Source: Massospora cicadina | Lineage: Eukaryota; Entomophthoromycota; Entomophthoromycetes; Entomophthorales; Entomophthoraceae | Direction of reading: 5' to 3' | NCBI GenBank assembly: GCA_022478985.1 | Contig: JAKSZP010004214.1 | Span: forward strand, 1-64,000 | DNA: 64,000 bases | The notes under the pieces: generated by a model | What the model saw: the letters and a program-made list of their open reading frames with translations, nothing else | Databases searched by the model: none | What the model was told of the DNA's origin: nothing | Translations under genes and position numbers: made by a program | In this document: piece after piece, positions 56,704 through 64,000 of the stretch | How the letters are laid out: every line of letters begins with the position of its first letter | Numbering within the stretch: position 1 is the stretch's first letter

Positions 56704-56771
56704 TTCTTGTTCAGTTCACTTTTTGATTTAAAAAAAGGATATATGCAAAAGAGATGATTATACTAGAGGAT

Positions 56772-58300
56772 GTATTTTTAAAATCAATTGGACTTTTGAT
56801 TCAAAGTTTTGATTTAGATAAACTTGTCAAATACCCAAATGACCACTAACCACTTAACAAAACCATTTAAAATATCAAATCAGCTGAATATCAAACTTCT
56901 CAGCTGTAACAATATAGCAAATACCATCAAAGTATATATAGAATTTTCACTTGTTACATATAAAACTTTTTATTTTACTATTAAAATAATATTCTTTTAA
57001 AATTCATAAACCTTCTCAGGCATGCACACAACAACTCACCAAAGTTTTATCACAATTGGATGAATGGTATAGGAATGCATTCGGGACATACAGACAGATA
57101 TTCATTTTTATATATATAGATAAACAAAACCACTCAGCCAAATCTAATTGCTCAATTGAATTAACCAAAAACCACCAACCACTCAGGTAAACCTAACTGA
57201 ACTTATCAAAACAACCAATAACTAATCACCCCTCAAAACTAAACTGTGTCCTATCGATTTGAACAAAAGCCATCAACCACTCAGCCGAACAAAAAAACCT
57301 ATTAAATCAATCAAATAACACCAAACTGCTACCCTAAACATCTCTTTATATTTAAAATCATTGAGTATGTGACAAGTGTGGTTAGCCGAACAGGTAAAGC
57401 TGCTTCCACTCTAAGTGCAGATTTTGAGTTCGAAACCTCTACTGGCTAGAAAACATTTTCGGTGTGGTATATTTGTCCCTAGGTTGACCAACCTTGAATA
57501 ATTTTTTTTCGCCCCCCTTCCCCTCGGTTATGCTAGGCTAGGGGAACCTGGTCTAGCATACTAGAGGTTAAATCGGGTTTTTTTTAGCAATTTTGCTCCT
57601 TTTTTATCCTGCTTTTTTTTTTTTTGTCAGTAAGAAGGGTCCCCTGGTCCCTTTGCCTCGAATAAAATGAGTATGTGATTTATCTTCCAACCTACTAAAT
57701 CAACTTCTACTTAACTTGCCAAAAGTATTTTATTAATTAGGTGAACCAAATTAGGCAGGGTTTTAAAAATATAAACCTAACATCCAAATACCCTTGCTTC
57801 GCTACAGTATTTAAAGTTTATTAGATGATAAACTCACATTGTAGCCTATAGGCTGTGCCAGCACTACTCTCGAGCCACTCAGACTAACAGCTTCGCTGTT
57901 GGCCTCGCGGCTGGTGAGCTGAATATCCTAACTACTTAATCTACTTGAACTCTAATACTGATTTTGTTGAGTTTCAGGTGAGCAATTTGAACAATTAGAT
58001 AATCTTCGCCAATTCTCACCCACTCACTCAAATAGATTAAACTTATCAGACTTGATTAGCTTCAGGTGAGCAATTTGGTGAATTATTCAATGATATTTGT
58101 CAATTCTCACCCAATCGCTCAAATAGATTGAACCCATCAGGCTCAATAATTTCAGATTCGATAAGATTCGCCAATTCTCACCCACTCATCCAAATAGATT
58201 GACCCTATCAGACTCAAAGGGTTCAGATGTCAGTCAGTACATAGTTACGTCAGTGGATTTTTTTAAGTAGATATTCAACTTGGGCTTATATTAGATTGAC
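56772..58300. repeat. Second block of Helentron-type repeats
   Basis: It repeats blocks of 39330-40070 and 41575-41850, including the ACAGACAGATATTCATT/TATATA segment (57095-57118) and CCCTTGCTTCGCTACAG (57790-57806). It is the continuation of the 38384-42694 repeats on the far side of the LINE, with additional copies. Confidence 0.55.
57373..57667 (+). mobile_element. tRNA-derived SINE, composite, 11-bp TSD
   Basis: Flanked by TGAGTATGTGA at 57362-57372 and 57668-57678. The empty site exists in the paralogous repeat at about 39582-39600. It has an A box TTAGCCGAACAGG (57382-57394) and a B box GAGTTCGAAACC (57426-57437), spaced as in a tRNA. An internal 3'-end-like ACCTTGAATAA plus T-run lies at 57490-57510, and the true end is CCTCGAATAAAA. 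So it looks like two SINE units fused. Confidence 0.88.
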
Positions 58301-59556
58301 ACTATAAAAATTGATATGAATCGAGGTTTATATCATTTTATAACCAATATTTAATTTAAATTATATATACATATTCAGCTTGAGCTTATATTGAATTAAC
58401 ACTATAAAAAGTATATTTGATATATATCTTTATATCATTCTATAGAAATATATTAATATTGAATTGTTCAAATATATAGAAGCTTATAATATAATATATA
58501 AATAGAGGCTAAGTCAGTTTCAAACCTGGTAAATTTCTGATTTATCAAACATATGTATTGTTTGCTATACCAAATAAGCACTATACTTATAAAACTTTAT
58601 TATATGTTATAGGAATCATGTTTTTAAATAGCATGTTATTAGAAATAGTTTACTAAAAGACAAATCTGGTTATCTATTCTTTTAGTCTTTACTAAATTTG
58701 ATATAAACAAAGTAAAAGCACTATTTTAATTTATCACTTATATCATACTGTCATATTAAAAATATAGTAATTTATTCTAGGAATATTCTTTAACTTGACC
58801 ATCTAGTACTAAAAAATATTCTTTAACTTGGAGACTTAATTGCATCGAGATAGGTGTAAAATATAAATTTGTACAAAATATAAATAAACAAAAGACTCTG
58901 AGTTTTCAATATAGAAAGACTGAGTGACATGAACTGGCCTAACCAATCATATCTATCTCATCAGTATAAAATACAAGAGTCTGCCTGGTTTTTGGAACAA
59001 ATTAGTACATTAAAGAATTATGAACCTACTAATTAGAATATTTTGAAATGTCTTATGATCTTGGGGATATATTGAACGATATGCAAAATTACATGTATCA
59101 ATCGATACTAAGTTAATATTAGTATTAATAAAATTCATGGTGAATATATAAAAATTTTAACTCTGAATGTTTTTGGATGGTTAAATGGCCAAAATATACA
59201 ATTTCTCCCTGCATAAATTATTATTCTCTCAAAAGGATTTTCTGAATGCAATAGAAAATACTGTAAATTGAGTTTAGTACTTTCTGACATTGGCTAAAAA
59301 AAGGCTAATTAAGTATAAGCGCAATCTAAATCTTTTTAATGCTTAATTTTGAAACAAAGAGAATGATGGTTATCTGATGACGCTAAATATGGAAGTCAAC
59401 TTATGTGTACATTAACTCTTGTGCTACTGTCTATGTTAATTAATTGATGCTTTGAGGTAAAGTAAGTTTCGACTGAGAATCTCACATAAATCCAGAGAAT
59501 TGATTGTAATCAATTTATTCGTGAAAGCCGAATTAGGGAGGGGCACAATCGAGCAT
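58300..59556. other. AT-rich DNA with one micro-insertion
   Basis: No gene is recognisable. The stretch is strongly AT-rich; short insertion listed at 58798. Confidence 0.5.
58798..58814 (+). mobile_element. Micro-insertion (13 bp plus A4) with 16-bp TSD
   Basis: ACCATCTAGTACTAAAA lies between AATATTCTTTAACTTG at 58782-58797 and 58815-58830. Confidence 0.8.
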
Positions 59557-59574
59557 AGAAGGATTAACATAATT

Positions 59575-59843
59575 TTAATTATATTCGAGGTGGGCCGACC
59601 TGGGGACGATACCGCACCGATTAGGGAAGTGAAGAAAATAGGAAAGGAGGATAAAACCCGGAAAACCTCCATGCGCGGCGTATGATAGGCCAGGAACTCC
59701 ATGGACCGCCTTTGCTATTCGCTATCTCGGTTCGGGGCATTGGCGCGCAAAACCAACACAGTCAAAATCGTCCCCTACCCAAAGTCCATTATCGGGATCG
59801 AACTCGGGAGGCAGTGGTAGAGGGTCCATACTCTACCACTGGG
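59575..59843 (-). mobile_element. tRNA-derived SINE, full length, 18-bp TSD
   Basis: Flanked by AGAAGGATTAACATAATT at 59557-59574 and 59844-59861. On minus it begins CTCCCAGTGGTAGAGTATGG (A-box-like, plus 59826-59840), has B box GAGTTCGATCCCG (plus 59793-59805) and ends CCACCTCGAATATAATT. The 3' part resembles the LINE copy at 765-1278. A perfect 11-bp inverted repeat occurs at its 5' end (plus 59812-59841). Confidence 0.9.
59793..59805 (-). promoter_or_regulatory. Pol III B box of the SINE
   Basis: GAGTTCGATCCCG on minus matches the tRNA B-box pattern GGTTCGANNCC with one difference. Confidence 0.75.
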
Positions 59844-60203
59844 AGAAGGATTAACATAATTAGTTCCTTTATTTAAAGTATATTGTAGCATAAATTAAAT
59901 TAGTAATTCGAAAAAATTTATGACCACAACATCGTAAATACTTTTAATAATATTACTTTAAAGTAAAAACAATATAAACTGAAGTCATAGTTGATTTATA
60001 ATGATGTGGCGCAATTAACTTTAATAAACAATGCAACACCGGTGTAGCTTTTAATTCCGTATGTTGTGGGTCGAATAACATTTCAACCAAAATAGGATCA
60101 AGTAAATTAGATATCAACTTGATACGTGTCATAAAATAATATAGTCACTGAACATATTGTTTATAAGAAAGTTTAAATTGTCTTTAGTGAGAACAAACCT
60201 AGC

Positions 60204-60875
60204 ATGCTTTTCTCTTATTTCTTTGTCTTAACATTAACTTTTGGGCTTAGCACAAAAACTATCCCCAATGTTAAAGGATGTAATCAAAGTATCTCAATTG
60301 AATCTAGCGGAAATATTGATTTGGGGTGCCATCTACTTCTTAATGAGCTAACTTACCCAATGAGCTATGATTTAAGCACCCAACTTTTGTCTCAGCTTTT
60401 ATTGTCCAGCAATGTTACTAAAAACCATGTTCCAGGTTCTTTCAAAAGCTGGTTGAAATGGTCAGTAAAACAAGCTATCAAACCCGATGAATACTGCTTT
60501 GAAAATGAGTCATGTTTTATTGAAATAGCTTGGAAACCTAAGTTGGGATGGAAAGCTTATTTCTGGAAGATTTGGGACCCTTTAAATACTATCAGGAGCC
60601 ATTACTCAAAACAAAAAGGTGGTGGCAATTTAACATCTACAACTCTATCATTTACTGGCCCCACCAAAATCTCAGTATTTATCAAACATATTGAACTTCG
60701 ATTATCTTGGTTGAGATCTAATTCAGGCAATACCCATTCAATATTTTGTCGACCTAAACGTATATATCAAATCCGTCATGCTTTCTATAATAATTATCCA
60801 CTGGGTATTATTGCCATTCGTAAAACTTCTCTCCCATCTGATATGCCTACTTTCAGCGAAGATTCTTTCTTTTGA
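60204..60875 (+). CDS. Predicted secreted protein, 223 residues, unknown function
   Basis: Single open frame from ATG 60204 to TGA 60875, with no repeat similarity in the window and a different character from the surrounding TE frames. Residues 1-16 (LFSYFFVLTLTFGLS core) form a typical signal peptide, with likely cleavage near residue 16-20. The mature part has five cysteines (VKGC, LGCHLL, YCFENESC, IFCRP), three possible N-glycosylation sites (NQS, NVT, NES) and a tryptophan-rich middle (FKSWLKWSV, WKPKLGWKAYFWKIWDP). No second membrane segment. An AATAAAA signal follows at about 60882. I do not recognise a family. In a plant-pathogenic fungus such a small secreted protein would be an effector candidate, but that is inference. 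The chosen ATG is the first in frame and places the signal peptide at the N-terminus. Confidence 0.75.
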   Translation: MLFSYFFVLTLTFGLSTKTIPNVKGCNQSISIESSGNIDLGCHLLLNELTYPMSYDLSTQLLSQLLLSSNVTKNHVPGSFKSWLKWSVKQAIKPDEYCFENESCFIEIAWKPKLGWKAYFWKIWDPLNTIRSHYSKQKGGGNLTSTTLSFTGPTKISVFIKHIELRLSWLRSNSGNTHSIFCRPKRIYQIRHAFYNNYPLGIIAIRKTSLPSDMPTFSEDSFF

Positions 60876-60879
60876 TCTA

Positions 60880-60910
60880 ATAAAAGTACTTTATTTCCAT
60901 TTTAATAAAT
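60880..60910 (+). terminator. Poly(A) signal candidates of the secreted-protein gene
   Basis: CTAATAAAAG and TTTTAATAAATTAG follow the stop codon within 35 bp. Confidence 0.5.
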
Positions 60911-60914
60911 TAGT

Positions 60915-62166
60915 GACAATCATTTTTAGTTATATATAAAAAAACTAATAAGCATTTCACCAATGATTACCCACAATTATATGCTAGCTTAAAGACAAAA
61001 AACTATATTATTTTATTAACATGTATTGACAAAGTAGATATTTTTGTCTCATATAACATTTTCTATTTTAAGAAATTATATAATAGATCTATGTTATAAA
61101 AATTTATATACATTGTGACTTATAAAAATATTAATTTGATAATTTGTCTGATCCCTTACTCACTGGATAAATGACTCTTTTCCTAGGGAGAATACAGTAA
61201 CAAGAAAATATTTGAGTCTAAAATTTCTCCAGTATTGGAGAGCTAAAGTGTACAACAGATCACAATTAGAGTGATTTGGCAAAGTTCTTTACTAAGGCAG
61301 AAAACAAATGATTCTACAGTAAGAAAATCAGAAACATTAATGATAAAATAATAAAAATTTAGGCTAAAACTTAAAGGTATGTAAAAGTGGTCCCTATATA
61401 GAGTTAATTTTAATTTTTCTATTGCAGAGCAATATATTGAAGGATAAAAATATATATTAGAAGTAACATATTGATTTTCTTAAATTGCTAACTTATGTCT
61501 TATAACCAATGTGCCACAGAAAAATTAGTTTCCTTTGGAGTACTCCAAAACCCATAATTGCATCTATAGTCTGCATAGTGTCACTGTTCTGATTATTCTT
61601 GAGTATGATCAGGAGGGGAAAGGTGCTGTAAATAGTATTCTAAAAAACATTATACCTATTCCAACCATCAAAATGAGTTTTGGCAAAATTATTGACCATG
61701 CTTCTCACACTGAAGGGAGGCTGGTTGAGTTGGATGGGGGCAACTGGTCAGATCATTTGGGGTTTCAATTAGAATCAAAACCAGGATTTTTCTGAGCTCA
61801 CACCTGGTAGCAAGGAGTGGCACCTATAATATGATTTTTAATTCCATTGGTTTTTAATATTCCAATCTAAATATTAGCTTATTATACCATTTTGGCATGG
61901 CAGATAAAATTATATGATTGAATGTTCAATTTGGGGTGATTATTTGAGGATAGGTTTTCTTAAAAAAGTGCTTGTGACATTTTCTTGGGTTGATTACATG
62001 AATTCTCTCTGCTGAATGATGATAATGCAGAAAACACTATAAAGATTACCACTTTCATTTTTGAGATCAATGAGCGTGGGGTCACCATTAATTGTGATAG
62101 GTTTCTTTGGAGAGGCCAGAATCTTTTAAATCAACAGATTTTTCAAGAAATTCTTGTAACAGAAGT
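60915..62166. other. AT-rich DNA, no supported gene
   Basis: The frame 61535-61795 has no signal peptide, known motif or related copy in the window. I leave it unassigned. Confidence 0.45.
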
Positions 62167-62742
62167 TGTAAGTCCAGATGAACCACCCGTACATCTAGAT
62201 AGATATAATTTACTTCACAAGATTAGAAAGGGCACCAAGGCCCCAGTAGAGCCCCTGTCTAGTAAAAGTGACCTTACTCATGTAGTAGACAAGTGGTGAG
62301 TTACTGTTCTGGCTCCTCAAGAACTCTCTCTCTATGCCCCCATTTCCCCTTCTGATTTTCAAAAATAATTGAAGGGGTGTGAAGATAGGTAGTTTATTTT
62401 AGGGCTCTCCAGCAGGACTCTCAGGCTCGCCTTAAGTGTGGCCTGGTCACTGATGACATTCAAAGAACCACCACATCCTATCCAAATTTTTATATAAGCC
62501 TTATTACGCCTAAAAGCTGTATCAGGTTTATTTAAATGGACAGGATTGCACATCAAACCCGCAGATTAACATTTTTTGCCCAAAATTTTTACAATTAAAA
62601 ATATCAAGAGAATGGGTCACAGTGGGACTGGAATTTGCAACTTCCCCAATTGGTGAAATCTATACAATTTTGTGAAGATTCCATTAAAAATCTCTTGATC
62701 TGCTGGACAGGTTTTCAGAATCTTAGAGATGCTATCTGAGAC
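62167..62742 (+). mobile_element. LTR fragment, element A/C superfamily
   Basis: It starts TGTAAGTCCAGATG and encodes KAPVEPLSSKSDLTHVVDKW followed by TGA where W is expected. This matches the LTR peptide of the other LTRs. The right part is diverged and its end is not clear; at 62743 a different LTR begins. Confidence 0.6.
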
Positions 62743-62900
62743 TGTCATGGTCACATGACATCTAGTGTGGACCAACCCCAAGGATAAGGCTGGCTGACAG
62801 GAGGCCCAGAAGGTGAAATTACAGTCCCTCCCTGACCTTAGGCATACCCTAGACCAACACTGGGTATGGGCAAAATATGCCCAGTTTGGTACTAGTGGGG
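62743..62900 (+). mobile_element. Truncated LTR of element D family, opposite orientation
   Basis: TGTCATGGTCACATGACATC begins the segment. LQSLPDLRHTLDQHWVWAKY is the same peptide as in the 5' LTR of element D (50215-50457). It is cut after ACTAGTGGGG, so only the first about 155 bp remain. Confidence 0.8.
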
Positions 62901-62908
62901 TTTCAAAG

Positions 62909-64000
62909 TGTCATGGAAATGGCAGAAGTTTAGACCGGCCTGCCAGTCAGGATGTGTGAGCATCCAGAAAGCAAGCCATAATGCCAGAGGCATTGCTGAC
63001 CGTACAACTTGATATGGGGCTGGAAAATAGGATACCATGAAATGGTGGCAGAATATCAGGGTTAGGATTAGCTAACAGCAAACCATACTGAATAGACTTC
63101 TGACCCAGGGGTTCTAGTAACAAGGGGGAAACTACTGTGATAGTATCTGCAAGATTTGCATTTGTTAAAATCATTTTGTCAGGGGTGGTGGGGAGGCGGA
63201 TTTTCTCTTGCAGTTGGTGGACATAGGGCCATAAAATCCCTACACATTGTTGCTGGAAGGTTGTGAGAACTGGGTTGACCATCTAGTACTAAAAAAAAAA
63301 AATGAGAACTGGGTTGTAGAGCCAAAAATTTTGGACTTGTTGAGCCCAATTGGCAATGGAAGGAATCATGGTCACCAAGAGAATTGGTAAGACCCACCCA
63401 GAGTGTGGAGTGGCGGACCACCAGGGAAATGCCATCTGGGATGTGATTTTTTAGGAAAAAAGGGGTAAAAATTTGGGGTTTTTTAATATTTTTATTTGGG
63501 AAATAAAGTAAGAAAAATTGACCAACAATCTTCTCAGTGCCTTGCAACTGATTAAATAGTGGTTGATTGGTAAAAGTGTGGTTGGGATCCACAAATTTGG
63601 CCTAACTGGTGAATTGGTTGGTAGAGGGAGGGTTTATTCTTTGGGAACATCATCACAAAATTTGGCGGCGGGATGAGTCTCTGTCAGTTCAACCTCAAAC
63701 ATCTGGACTAGGGGTCAATTATGTTTCTGATGGTTAGCATGATGGCATTTGGCCCAACAAGTGATGGGAATCCCCCAAGGCCATCCAATGTAGGGATGGG
63801 ACCATTTGGTTGGGAACAGGTTCAGGATGGCCAACCTGCCCGCGCTCAGTCAATTAACCATTTGTTTGGTCAATAGAAACCCATTGGGCGCAACACCCAA
63901 ATTACTATCAGAGGGTTTTGGACTCTCATTGATGACACCCAATATTTGTTCTACTGATTTTGGGGTCAAATTGGAACCATCAGGCGATCCAGCTGATGTT
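62909..64000 (-). mobile_element. LTR of element C family, runs off the window
   Basis: Read on minus it ends GGCAGGCCGGTCTAAACTTC then TTTCCATGACA, like the LTR ends of C. Towards 63830 it matches the GGCGGGTTGGCCATC segment at about 29405. It contains the micro-insertion 63278-63302. Frames at 62947-63282 and 63179-63592 are parts of this LTR and are not host genes. Confidence 0.8.
63278..63302 (+). mobile_element. Micro-insertion (13 bp plus A12) with 14-bp TSD
   Basis: ACCATCTAGTACTA followed by twelve A, between TGAGAACTGGGTTG at 63264-63277 and 63303-63316. It interrupts the LTR at 62909-64000. Confidence 0.85.

Larger units (their letters stand above)
42712..56754 (-). mobile_element. 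Tad/L1-like LINE, interrupted by gypsy element D
   Basis: Flanked by TGATTATGCTAGAGGAT (42695-42711) and TGATTATACTAGAGGAT (56755-56771), one mismatch. The minus-strand 3' end has AATAAA and a short A-run. Order on minus: ORF1 with zinc knuckle, EEP endonuclease, RT, zf-RVT. Element D and its TSD (5973 bp) interrupt RT, leaving about 8.07 kb. Many TGG-to-TGA stops make it inactive. It is inserted in the Helentron-type repeats. Confidence 0.9.

Noticed and set aside
57570..57640. Runs of T in the SINE as a transcription terminator
   Set aside because: T-runs can end Pol III transcripts, but several follow each other inside the element and the TSD shows the element continues to 57667.
59793..59843. 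A true tRNA gene
   Set aside because: A and B boxes are present but no cloverleaf can be formed, and the unit is a flanked SINE with a LINE-like 3' end.
61535..61795. Plus-strand 86-codon frame downstream of the secreted-protein gene
   Set aside because: No motif and no splice or poly(A) context that I can support; it may be a decayed repeat.
62947..63592. Two overlapping minus-strand frames that look like host genes
   Set aside because: The DNA is an LTR of the element C family; similar sequence occurs at 28695-30367 and 36760-38378.

Overview
The window is non-coding-rich eukaryotic DNA, AT-rich and crowded with retrotransposons. Chromoviral Ty3/gypsy elements, a Tad/L1-like LINE, tRNA-derived SINEs and a Helentron remnant point to a fungus with a large repeat-filled genome. 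A rust-like basidiomycete is my inference, not something the sequence proves. There are no operons, rRNA genes, tRNA genes or CRISPR arrays. Only one gene looks like an ordinary host gene: a single-exon secreted protein of 223 residues at 60204-60875.

Layout. 1-4694: degenerate DNA carrying a 5'-truncated LINE copy (765-1278) with a 17-bp target-site duplication (TSD). 4700-6119: solo LTR. 6339-14124: gypsy element A, plus strand, two LTRs, 5-bp TSD. 14130-22871: gypsy element B, minus strand, split inside its reverse transcriptase by a coding-free LTR array (16603-19997, three LTRs and two 192-bp spacers). 22872-28694: the probable 5' LTR of B, unassigned DNA, and a solo LTR (26338-27674) with a nested 338-bp retroposon. 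28695-38378: gypsy element C, plus strand, with a 1.9-kb retroposon inserted in its integrase. 38384-42694 and 56772-58300: layered Helentron-type repeats, including a Pif1-helicase C-terminus. 42712-56754: a LINE (minus strand, about 8.07 kb net) split just before its FxDD motif by gypsy element D (44489-50456). 58300-62166: SINE, short insertion and the secreted-protein gene. 62167-64000: pieces of three LTR types.

Nearly every insertion can be bounded exactly by its duplicated target, so the order of insertion can be read directly. Elements A and C have lost catalytic residues (DTGA, RT aspartates) through G-to-A or C-to-T changes. Element D keeps its active sites but has almost no gag region.

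Most unusual observations: (1) a family of tiny insertions of about 13 bp plus an A-run (core CTAGTACTA), each flanked by a 14-16 bp TSD, with longer relatives of 32, 338 and 1900 bp; (2) a peptide with the core HVVDERWV, encoded inside the LTRs of several families and continuing the Pol frame past the chromodomain; (3) PBS sequences in A, C and D complementary to their own LTR, as in self-primed Tf1/sushi elements; (4) LTR palindromes in which the two LTRs of one element differ by a compensated base pair; (5) SINE and LINE fragments sharing one 3' end.
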